This document shows, in pieces, positions 5,982 through 12,391 of a DNA stretch of 64,000 bases. The notes beneath the pieces are model-generated. The model was not told the DNA's origin. It made no database searches and saw only the letters and a program-made list of their open reading frames with translations. The stretch comes from Saccharospirillum alexandrii_A (lineage in GTDB: Bacteria; Pseudomonadota; Gammaproteobacteria; Pseudomonadales; Natronospirillaceae). The number at the start of each line of letters is the position of its first letter. Positions within the stretch are counted from its first letter, which is position 1. The stretch lies in assembly GCF_043641555.1 (NCBI RefSeq), contig NZ_JBHZRJ010000006.1:271211-335210 (forward strand). The letters run 5' to 3'. The position numbers were made by a program, and so were the translations under genes.

Positions 5982-8197
5982 CCACGAATCAGACAGAAGC
6001 AGCCGGCAAATGCCCGGTGATGCACGGTTCACGGACCAAAATGACCACCGGCACCGCCAACATGGACTGGTGGCCGAACCAGTTGAACCTGGCGATCCTG
6101 CACCAGCACTCGCCAAAATCTAACCCCCTGGGTGAAGACTTCGATTACGCGGAAGTCTTCAAATCACTCGACTTGCCCGCAGTCAAAAAAGACATCGAAA
6201 CCCTGCTGAAAGACTCGCAGGACTGGTGGCCCGCCGACTACGGTCACTACGGCCCCTTCATGATCCGCATGGCCTGGCACGCCGCTGGCACCTACCGTAC
6301 GGGCGATGGCCGTGGCGGTGCGGGCACCGGCAACCAGCGCTTTGCGCCGCTCAACAGCTGGCCCGATAACGGCAACCTCGATAAAGCCCGCCGTTTACTG
6401 TGGCCGGTAAAACAGAAGTACGGCAGCAAGCTCTCCTGGGCTGATCTGTTCATCCTAACCGGCAACGTCGCACTGGAATCCATGGGCTTTAAAACCTTTG
6501 GCTTCGCCGGTGGCCGCGCCGACATCTTCCAGCCGGAAGAAGACATCTACTGGGGCGCCGAGAAAGAATGGCTGGCCACCAGCGACAAAGACAACAGCCG
6601 CTACACCGGTGACCGGGAACTGGAAAACCCCCTCGCCGCCGTGCAGATGGGCCTGATCTACGTGAACCCGGAAGGCCCCGATGGCAAACCGGACCCACTG
6701 GCCTCGGCCCGCGACATTCGCGAAACCTTCGCCCGCATGGCGATGAACGACTATGAAACCGTCGCCCTGACCGCCGGTGGCCACACCTTTGGTAAAACCC
6801 ACGGTGCCGGTGACCCTGAGAAAGTTGGCGTCGAGCCCGAAGGCGCACCCATTGAAGCCATGGGCTTCGGCTGGAAAAACAGCCACGGTAAAGGCAAAGG
6901 CCGCGACACCACCACCAGTGGCCTGGAAGGCGCGTGGACACCCACCCCAACCCAGTGGGACATGACCTATTTTGATGTTCTGTTCGGCTACGAGTGGGAA
7001 CTGACCAAGAGCCCGGCCGGTGCGCAACAGTGGGCGCCAAAAGGCTTGAAAGACAGCGACATGGCACCGGACCCGGAAGATCCGTCGACCAAGGTCGGCA
7101 TCATGATGTCTACCGCGGATATGGCCATGCGCGAAGACCCGGAATACCGGAAAATTTCGCAGCACTTCCATAAAAACCCGGAAGAGTTCGCCGACGCCTT
7201 CGCCCGCGCCTGGTTCAAACTGACCCACCGCGACATGGGCCCGAAAGCCCGCTATTTGGGCCCGGAAGTTCCGGCTGAAGACCTGATCTGGCAAGACCCG
7301 GTGCCTGAGGTCGATCACGAACTGGTCAACGCCAGCGACATTACCGACCTGAAAGGCAAAATTCTGGCAACCGGCCTGTCGGTTTCCGAACTGGTCTACA
7401 CCGCCTGGTCATCCGCCTCGACCTTCCGCGGTTCCGATATGCGCGGTGGCGCAAACGGTGCCCGCATTCGTCTGGCGCCCCAGAAAGACTGGGAGGTGAA
7501 CCAGCCAGATCAGTTGGCCAAGGTGCTCAAGGCACTGGAAGGCGTACAGAAAGCCTTTAACGACCAGTCCGGCAGCAAGAAAGTCTCGCTGGCCGACCTG
7601 ATCGTACTCGGTGGCGTGGCAGCCGTTGAAAAGGCCGCAAAAGACGCGGGCCACTCGGTAGACGTGCCGTTCACACCGGGCCGCACCGACGCCACCGATG
7701 ACCAGACTGATGTCGAAGCGTTCGACTGGCTGAAACCCGAAGCCGATGGGTTCCGCAACTACCGTCGCGCAGCCTTCACCGTCTCCGACGAAGAAATGCT
7801 GATCGACAAGGCCCAATTGTTGGGGTTGAGTGCACCGGAAATGACGGTTCTGGTTGGCGGCATGCGGGTAATGAACGCCAACTACAAGCAGGCCAAACAC
7901 GGCGTGCTGACCAAAACGCCAGGCAAACTCACCAACGACTTCTTCGTGAACCTGACCGACATCAACACCGAGTGGGCGCCAGTATCGTCTGAAGCCGATG
8001 TGTTCGAAGGTAAGGACCGCAAGAGCGGCCAGGTGAAGTGGACGGGTACTCGGGTAGACCTGGTGTTTGGCTCCAACTCCCAGTTGCGCGCCATCGCAGA
8101 AGTTTATGCCCAGAGCGACTCGAAAGAGAAGTTCGTGAAAGACTTCGTGGCTGCCTGGACCAAGGTGATGAACGCTGATCGGTTTGATCTGGCGTAA
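5978..8197 (+). CDS. katG: Catalase-peroxidase KatG
   Basis: A heme enzyme of 739 residues that removes hydrogen peroxide and also has peroxidase activity. Both tandem peroxidase-like halves are present, and only the first keeps the heme machinery: distal Arg97, Trp100 and His101 (in IRMAWHAAGTYR) and proximal His269 (GGHTFGKTHG). The residues of the KatG-specific Met-Tyr-Trp crosslink can be placed at Trp100, Tyr228 (IYVNPEGP) and Met254 (FARMAMND). Length is normal. The start follows GGAGAGAG. It is a single-gene unit closed by a strong terminator, with a small open frame upstream. The protein is cytosolic, as no signal peptide is seen. Confidence 0.98.
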   Translation: MTTNQTEAAGKCPVMHGSRTKMTTGTANMDWWPNQLNLAILHQHSPKSNPLGEDFDYAEVFKSLDLPAVKKDIETLLKDSQDWWPADYGHYGPFMIRMAWHAAGTYRTGDGRGGAGTGNQRFAPLNSWPDNGNLDKARRLLWPVKQKYGSKLSWADLFILTGNVALESMGFKTFGFAGGRADIFQPEEDIYWGAEKEWLATSDKDNSRYTGDRELENPLAAVQMGLIYVNPEGPDGKPDPLASARDIRETFARMAMNDYETVALTAGGHTFGKTHGAGDPEKVGVEPEGAPIEAMGFGWKNSHGKGKGRDTTTSGLEGAWTPTPTQWDMTYFDVLFGYEWELTKSPAGAQQWAPKGLKDSDMAPDPEDPSTKVGIMMSTADMAMREDPEYRKISQHFHKNPEEFADAFARAWFKLTHRDMGPKARYLGPEVPAEDLIWQDPVPEVDHELVNASDITDLKGKILATGLSVSELVYTAWSSASTFRGSDMRGGANGARIRLAPQKDWEVNQPDQLAKVLKALEGVQKAFNDQSGSKKVSLADLIVLGGVAAVEKAAKDAGHSVDVPFTPGRTDATDDQTDVEAFDWLKPEADGFRNYRRAAFTVSDEEMLIDKAQLLGLSAPEMTVLVGGMRVMNANYKQAKHGVLTKTPGKLTNDFFVNLTDINTEWAPVSSEADVFEGKDRKSGQVKWTGTRVDLVFGSNSQLRAIAEVYAQSDSKEKFVKDFVAAWTKVMNADRFDLA

Positions 8198-8220
8198 TAG
8201 GCACTAGGCTAAAAAACTAA

Positions 8221-8255
8221 GGCCGGATGCCCTACTGGGGCGTCCGGCCTTTTTT
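8221..8255 (+). terminator. Rho-independent terminator after katG
   Basis: A GC-rich stem (GGCCGGATGCCC with GGGCGTCCGGCC, one G-T pair) and a TACT loop region are followed by six T, 23 bases after the katG stop. Confidence 0.92.
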
Positions 8256-8257
8256 AT

Positions 8258-8577
8258 GCGCGATAGGAAATCACTCAAACAGAGTCACTTACTACATCAA
8301 GTCTCCGATAAATAACAGGATTCTAGAAAGTGTCGGGCATTTGGTATAGGTTACCAAAACGCCAAAGGTGCGACGCATATTCCAGATGTGCCCCGATATC
8401 AGCGTCGCCAAAGACACTGATATCGGACATCACCGTCGTGGGCGACGACTATTCCTGCTTTGATATCGATTGTTAGTTGCAAGGGATAAACCGCACAAGC
8501 CCTGTATTGCTGGGTTTCGAGCGAATCGTGTGCTACTTTGAGAAAAAGCCTAGCCGGGATATGAGGCGGGCTAGACG
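8258..8577. other. Structured non-coding stretch between katG and the cassette-like block
   Basis: No convincing coding frame lies in these 320 bases. Several inverted repeats are visible. TTTGGTA at 8340-8346 pairs with TACCAAA at 8352-8358. CCGATATCAG at 8393-8402 pairs with CTGATATCGG at 8417-8426. GCGTCGCC inside that loop can also pair with GGGCGACG further on. Just before the next gene, CTAGCC and GGCTAG bracket its GAGG ribosome site. The region marks the edge of the AT-richer accessory block and may hold a decayed cassette end or a small RNA. Nothing here identifies either. Confidence 0.4.
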
Positions 8578-8943
8578 ATGAATAAGCTGTTAGAGCTAAA
8601 TATGGACGAATTTATAATATTGCTAGTTTTAATCGTTCTTGGAGTGATCATCCTCTGGACTGTATACGGCTATGTTGTAGTCGCAAAAGCGATACTTACC
8701 TCACACTCATATGAATGGTGGCAGAAATTCGTAATAATGATTTTCACCCTATTACTGCCAATAATTGGCGCAGCATTTGTATTTAGAGTGCTTTCTGATG
8801 AGTTCGAAACAGTTAAGCGTAAGCGCATTCCACTGATACCATTCTTACTTCTAGCTTCTGACCTGTCAGGCTCAGGGTTCGAGTCCTCGAATAATCATAG
8901 CGAGTCAAGTGGAATGGACGGGGGAGGCGGTAATGGGGACTAG
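8578..8943 (+). CDS. Small membrane protein of a cassette-like gene (unrecognised)
   Basis: A product of 121 residues, unlike any family I know. Two strong membrane helices are visible (about residues 10-36 and 47-69), separated by HSYEWWQK. A basic segment and a Ser/Asn/Gly-rich tail ending in GGGGNGD follow. Base composition is AT-rich compared with katG, and the codon choice (ATA, TTA, AGT) differs from the core genes, suggesting transfer. The stop codon directly abuts an attC-like site, the normal placement of the gene in an integron cassette. A second start, MDEFIILL eight codons on, is possible. Part of the tail encodes a chance tRNA T-loop-like sequence (see rejected items). Confidence 0.6.
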   Translation: MNKLLELNMDEFIILLVLIVLGVIILWTVYGYVVVAKAILTSHSYEWWQKFVIMIFTLLLPIIGAAFVFRVLSDEFETVKRKRIPLIPFLLLASDLSGSGFESSNNHSESSGMDGGGGNGD

Positions 8944-9018
8944 CTCTAACAACCAGGTCAAGTATCGCCCTTACAGGGCTGGACTCGCTGACGCTCGCCA
9001 CTTACCAAAACGTTAGGC
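8944..9018 (+). other. attC-like recombination site (cassette 1)
   Basis: CTCTAAC at 8944-8950 (R'' box) starts right after the stop codon of the preceding gene, and GTTAGGC at 9012-9018 is a consensus R' box. The inner L boxes GGTCAAGT and ACTTACC pair except for one unpaired C, the extrahelical base typical of attC sites. At 75 bp the site is in the usual range (about 57-141). The next gene starts 13 bases after it. No integrase gene is in the window. Confidence 0.75.
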
Positions 9019-9030
9019 TCGGAGGCTGAT

Positions 9031-9591
9031 GTGAAGACTGCATTTCGGACATTCCTAATTCTCGCTGCGCTCGCTGGCCCTCTTTCTGCCCGCGCGGGGG
9101 ACGAGGCGTTGCTCAAGGTTATCTGTAGCCCTGAGCTCTCGCTGTTTGAAGTGACCGTGACGTCAGTAGACTTCAACTACGACGGGATTCCAGAAGGACT
9201 GGATCCTTATCCGTTCTTGACTGACAAGTACGGCTTGCACCAATGGCCGAAACTCGGCGAGTCTCTTGTTTGCGAAACCGATGAGAATCGATACCGGCTC
9301 CACCGCCGTGTGTCTAGGGAGGGCGACCGGTTTGCTCTCTCAGTCAATGGCAGGAGTATCGTCGAGGATTTCGTCTTGCTTGACGGACCCGCCACGTTTG
9401 CCAAGGTCGCCAAGTCGATATCGGTCCGAGAAATAAGCCGTTCCGCCAACATCGAAGTTTGCGTCCTAGATGATGGATCAGTCCGCCCTCGTGCCCATCA
9501 GCTAGTGTGTCGGGAGCTTTCTATTCCTCTTTACGAAGAGCTGCCAGAGAAATACCCGGTGCTGGCGGAGTCATTTCTAGAGGATAAATAG
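9031..9591 (+). CDS. Exported hypothetical protein, second cassette-like gene
   Basis: The 186-residue product starts at GTG after GGAGGC, directly downstream of the attC-like site. It has a clear signal peptide (MKTAFRTFLILAALAGPLSARAG), so the mature protein is likely periplasmic. The remainder is a mixed alpha/beta sequence with four cysteines (Cys35, Cys85, Cys151 and Cys164 by rough count) that could form disulfides. I recognise no family and assign no function. Position and flanking sites suggest it is the cargo of a second gene cassette. Confidence 0.6.
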   Translation: MKTAFRTFLILAALAGPLSARAGDEALLKVICSPELSLFEVTVTSVDFNYDGIPEGLDPYPFLTDKYGLHQWPKLGESLVCETDENRYRLHRRVSREGDRFALSVNGRSIVEDFVLLDGPATFAKVAKSISVREISRSANIEVCVLDDGSVRPRAHQLVCRELSIPLYEELPEKYPVLAESFLEDK

Positions 9592-9611
9592 ATCGAAAAG
9601 AGGTGAAGAAG

Positions 9612-9700
9612 AGCTAACAAGGCCAGTCACGGCGACGGCCACCACTCCATTGCGGCTTCGCCTCCATGAGCTTGTACCACTTTAACGGACAGTAACTTAA
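9612..9700 (+). other. Decayed attC-like site (cassette 2), left half only
   Basis: AGCTAACAAGGCCAGTCACGG begins 20 bases after the preceding stop and resembles an R''-L'' half of an attC. A dyad with GCGACGGCC and GGCTTCGCC-type arms follows. The expected GTTRRRY R' box is not found before the 46-bp repeats, so the right half appears lost or altered. Confidence 0.4.
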
Positions 9701-9710
9701 CTAGTGACAT

Positions 9711-9802
9711 AACTAGTGACAGGACACCCAACGTAGTGCCATCTGACACTGCTTTTAACTAGTGACAGGACACCCAACGTAGTGCCATCTGACACTGCTT
9801 TG
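9711..9802 (+). repeat. Two tandem 46-bp repeats
   Basis: The unit begins AACTAGTGACAGGACACCC and ends ATCTGACACTGCTTTT. Copies lie at 9711-9756 and 9757-9802 and differ only in the last base. A third partial copy of the AACTAGTGACA start precedes them at about 9699. Each unit can fold imperfectly (AGTGACAG with CTGACACT). They sit between the decayed attC and the Y1 transposase gene and may be its target repeats. No CRISPR-like spacer structure is present. The rest of the 9592-9949 gap shows no gene. Confidence 0.85.
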
Positions 9803-9949
9803 GTCTCGGAATAAAAAGAGAACTCAGTGGTTAATGGTGAAGAGGGCCGTACGCGACTAATTGAGGTGTTTAGCCCCAAGAATCATGATTTTCAGGCACA
9901 GTAAAACGTCAGGCAGTCCTGATAGTGGATATTTGTAGGGTTGGTTAGG

Positions 9950-10939
9950 TTAAGTTAGATGCGTAGCTGTCGCTAGCCCCGGTGTTCGCTGATATCCAAA
10001 CCGCTGACACTGGGCTTTTATTGACAGGACCGTGCCCACAAGACCTTTAAATTGGCTCTCGAAATTTTGAGTGTTGTAGATCCAATGGTCGGTATCGATG
10101 TTTAGTCGTTCGAGAATCGGCGGAGCTTTCTGGTCCATGCTTCCACGTTTGTCTGTGCGAATCTGTCGACCCGTCCAATCAACCAGTTCCAGATAGTCCT
10201 GTAGCCGAAAAGGCAGACCTGCGGGCATGTCTTGGCGGGGGTAGCCGACGAAAGGAAACAAGGGTTTGGGCTGTTTTGGTTCAATGCTTTCAGGTTCGCT
10301 TTTAGCCGCATTGATGCGTTCTTTGACTGACGTAAAATCAGAAGTTTCAGGAGTATCAGCCATTTGGGCGCGAATGGGGTTTAAGTCGACATAGGCCAGG
10401 CAGGTTGCCAGGGCGGTTTCATCGAGCAACGCCTGGGATTTGAACCGACCTTCCCAGAATCGGCCAGTGCAGGCATCTTCAGCGTTGGCCTGACGCACGA
10501 TGTCTTCGTTCAAGGCTCGCATGAACCAGCTGATCGACATCAGGCGCTCACGCCATTCTGTTACCAGCTCTGAGAGGACTTTAAGTTGCTCTTCATACAG
10601 GTCTTTACCGGCCATATACTCATGGCTTAGAAAATTGCCGCCATAAAGGGTGTGCCAGCGTTGAATGATTTCGGTATCCGACCAGGCTTTGGCTTTCTCA
10701 GCGTTGATGTGAAGCACAATGTGGTAGTGGTTGGACATAACGGCGTAGGCGCAGATATCGAGCGCATACACCTTGGCCAGCGCCATCATGCGCTGCTCAA
10801 TCCAGCCACGGCGGTGTTCGTAGTCGTTACCGGAGTGCTCATCACGGCCGCACAGGAAGGCGCGGCGCACGCACCTGGAGGTGCAGTGGTAATAGGGAGT
10901 CGCCTCTAGGGCGATCTGGCTTTTCCTTGAACGTGGCAT
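9950..10939 (-). CDS. REP-associated tyrosine transposase (Y1/HUH, RAYT-type)
   Basis: A protein of 329 residues with the Y1 transposase (IS200-like) fold. The start SQIALEATPYYHCTSRCVRRAF is characteristic of the long RAYT-type group. The HUH motif is seen at His71-Tyr72-His73 (MSNHYHIVLHI), and the catalytic Tyr is probably Tyr183 in CLAYVDLNPIRA. Such proteins are single-copy, non-autonomous-looking relatives of IS200 transposases thought to mobilise REP palindromes. No terminal hairpins typical of IS200/605 elements were identified at its ends. A TGGGGTC motif before the gene (about 11000-11010) resembles the arm end of the element at 854-966. It interrupts the cassette-like block. Confidence 0.85.
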   Translation of the reverse strand: MPRSRKSQIALEATPYYHCTSRCVRRAFLCGRDEHSGNDYEHRRGWIEQRMMALAKVYALDICAYAVMSNHYHIVLHINAEKAKAWSDTEIIQRWHTLYGGNFLSHEYMAGKDLYEEQLKVLSELVTEWRERLMSISWFMRALNEDIVRQANAEDACTGRFWEGRFKSQALLDETALATCLAYVDLNPIRAQMADTPETSDFTSVKERINAAKSEPESIEPKQPKPLFPFVGYPRQDMPAGLPFRLQDYLELVDWTGRQIRTDKRGSMDQKAPPILERLNIDTDHWIYNTQNFESQFKGLVGTVLSIKAQCQRFGYQRTPGLATATHLT

Positions 10940-11055
10940 AATGTCTAACCCTGACGGCCCGCTTTTAGATGCTGTATAAACTACTGGATGGAATTTTTGG
11001 GGTCAAGTGTTAATGTCCAGCTGAGATTAAAACTGAATAAGATGATAGGTGATAA

Positions 11056-11541
11056 ATGAGCCTCAAGAAAATATTCGTAATAAATTTGGTGATTGGCATT
11101 TTCGTTTGTTTGGCTCATATCCCATTAGTTGCTCTGAAGCTCAGCGGAGTTAGTGGTTTTGAATCTGTAAATCTATGGCAGGTTCTACCCTTAATTCCTT
11201 TTGATCTAACCCTCTTGCTTGGCGCAATCGCAGCTCTAGCCGGTTCTGATGAGCGCAAATCAAAAATATTGCCGGTGCACGCTGTAATTTTGGGTTTACT
11301 TTCTGTCGTTATTATAGGTATGTTGCTTTGGTTCGTTTTACTCGGCATCCCAGAAGGAAACTTCAGTTGGTCTCCTGGCCTCGGCGCTGCACTGGTAGGT
11401 TATTCGATGCATGTATCTAAACGAGCCTTTTATCAGGGCACAAATAAACTTATGGCTAATGCAGGCTGGTACTCAGCAGGTATAGTCTTCTTTTTTGAGC
11501 TGGTGCTAATGTATAAGTTCTATGTTATGCACTTCACCTAA
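11056..11541 (+). CDS. Four-helix membrane protein (unrecognised)
   Basis: The product has 161 residues and consists mostly of membrane helices at about residues 5-27, 42-64, 75-98 and 138-158. Short loops include SDERKSK and YQGTNKLMAN. AT-rich composition matches the rest of this block and not the flanking core genes. It ends 38 bases before a small lipoprotein gene, and the pair probably shares a transcript. I recognise no family, and function is unknown. Confidence 0.65.
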   Translation: MSLKKIFVINLVIGIFVCLAHIPLVALKLSGVSGFESVNLWQVLPLIPFDLTLLLGAIAALAGSDERKSKILPVHAVILGLLSVVIIGMLLWFVLLGIPEGNFSWSPGLGAALVGYSMHVSKRAFYQGTNKLMANAGWYSAGIVFFFELVLMYKFYVMHFT

Positions 11542-11579
11542 GAAGTACAGGTAGCATCGCCACTTTGGGCTTTAAGGCT

Positions 11580-11957
11580 ATGATGAAGAGCGTACTAATA
11601 GGTTTATTAGTCTCTGTTATTTGTGGATGTTCCTCTCTCTCATTTACACGGGGAGAAAGGCCTTTCGACGGAGTTGTCCATGCTACGAGTAGTCTGGTGT
11701 GTTCCTATTATTGGTCCGGACATGACTGGCAAGGAAATAGCATAGATAGAGCGTCACATGAGAGAGTAATTCCAACTGCAGGAATAGTGGTCTATGGCAT
11801 CGTGGATCTTGGTTCTAGTGTAGTTGGTGACATAATCATTTATCCTTTCCAGTTGGCAGGGGGTGGGCCTCCATCTCCCGATTTTGATGAAAAGGTTCAT
11901 TCGCTGCTCCCTTGTGGTACGTTGCAGAGTAGTCTTAATACAATTGGGGCGCTGTGA
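11580..11957 (+). CDS. YceK/YidQ-like lipoprotein
   Basis: About 125 residues from the ATG-ATG pair at 11580. A TTG 15 bases upstream is also possible. A short hydrophobic stretch ends in VICGC, a lipobox with the lipidated Cys at about position 17. The mature part has the YceK/YidQ pattern: RPFDGVVHATSSLVCSYYW, then IPTAGIVVYGIVDLGSSVVGDIIIYPFQL, resembling the conserved 'IDLPLSxVxDTLLLPY' block of that family of small lipoproteins. The tail beyond GGGPPSPDFDEK is extra. The stop is followed three bases later by an attC-like site. Confidence 0.6.
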   Translation: MMKSVLIGLLVSVICGCSSLSFTRGERPFDGVVHATSSLVCSYYWSGHDWQGNSIDRASHERVIPTAGIVVYGIVDLGSSVVGDIIIYPFQLAGGGPPSPDFDEKVHSLLPCGTLQSSLNTIGAL

Positions 11958-11960
11958 TAC

Positions 11961-12016
11961 CCCTAACAAATACGGGCACTGCGACTCGAAACTCGCGCGC
12001 ACTGTAAACGCTAGGA
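11961..12016 (+). other. attC-like site, short and partly degenerate (cassette 3)
   Basis: CCCTAAC at 11961-11967 begins three bases after the stop of the lipoprotein gene. GCTAGGA at 12010-12016 stands where the R' box GTTRRRY is expected. CCTAACAAATAC pairs fairly well with GTAAACGCTAGG. The length of 56 bp is at the lower limit for attC sites. The next gene starts 13 bases on, as in cassette arrays. Confidence 0.45.
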
Positions 12017-12029
12017 GTTTAAGTTATCC

Positions 12030-12323
12030 ATGCGATTTATAGTCCGAACATTTGATGATCCGACTCGAATAGAGGTTCGAGCCGAGCATATGCAGTTACA
12101 TCTCAATTATTTAGCAGAAAATGAACAAGAAATTCTGGTGGCAGGTTCGCTTCGAGAGTCCACCTCAGATGGTCCAATTGGTGCGCTCTGGATTATCGAA
12201 GCGGAGTCCGAGGGTCGTGCCCGAGAGTTAGTAGAAGGTGATCCTTTCTTCAGAAAAGGGCTAAGACAAAAATATGAGCTGCTGTACTGGTCGAAAGCAT
12301 TTTCTCATACGGCCACTGTGTAG
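12030..12323 (+). CDS. YciI-like (YCII domain) protein
   Basis: A 97-residue single-domain protein. The pattern is of the YCII/ferredoxin-like dimeric alpha-beta fold: MRFIVRTFDDP, a helix with HLNYLAE, ILVAGSLRE, GALWIIEAES and the ELVEGDPFFRKGL motif with the conserved Asp-Pro-Phe. Family members are small cytosolic proteins, some with hydrolase activity on chlorinated compounds, most without a known role. It is the last gene of the AT-richer accessory block and follows an attC-like site. A hairpin lies downstream. Confidence 0.8.
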   Translation: MRFIVRTFDDPTRIEVRAEHMQLHLNYLAENEQEILVAGSLRESTSDGPIGALWIIEAESEGRARELVEGDPFFRKGLRQKYELLYWSKAFSHTATV

Positions 12324-12340
12324 CCCTGAACAGACAGCAC

Positions 12341-12365
12341 CACCGGGCAAACACATTGCCCGGTG
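12341..12365. other. Hairpin between convergent genes
   Basis: CACCGGGCAA and TTGCCCGGTG form a perfect 10-bp stem with a 5-base loop between the YciI-like gene and sppA. There is no T tract on either strand, so it is not a standard intrinsic terminator, although it may stop or process both convergent transcripts. Confidence 0.55.
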
Positions 12366-12391
12366 TTACCAAACCACAACAGCTAACTGCC

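Noticed and set aside
6455..7318. 287-codon minus-strand open frame inside katG
   Set aside because: Shadow of katG codon bias. The peptide has no recognisable domain.
8340..8364. TTACCAAAACG at 8352, identical to the L'-R' end of the attC at 9000-9012
   Set aside because: No TTAGGC follows, and a nearby TTTGGTA/TACCAAA hairpin explains the sequence. No R'' partner was found.
8868..8895. GGTTCGAGTCC, resembling a tRNA T-loop
   Set aside because: The flanking bases do not form a T-stem or acceptor stem and no anticodon arm precedes it. It may be a trace of an old tRNA insertion but cannot be supported.
9711..9802. CRISPR array
   Set aside because: The two 46-bp copies are directly adjacent with no spacers and no cas genes are in the window.
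12324..12391. A fourth attC site after the YciI-like gene
   Set aside because: The 10-bp hairpin is present, but neither an R'' AAC box next to the stop nor a GTTRRRY box was found.
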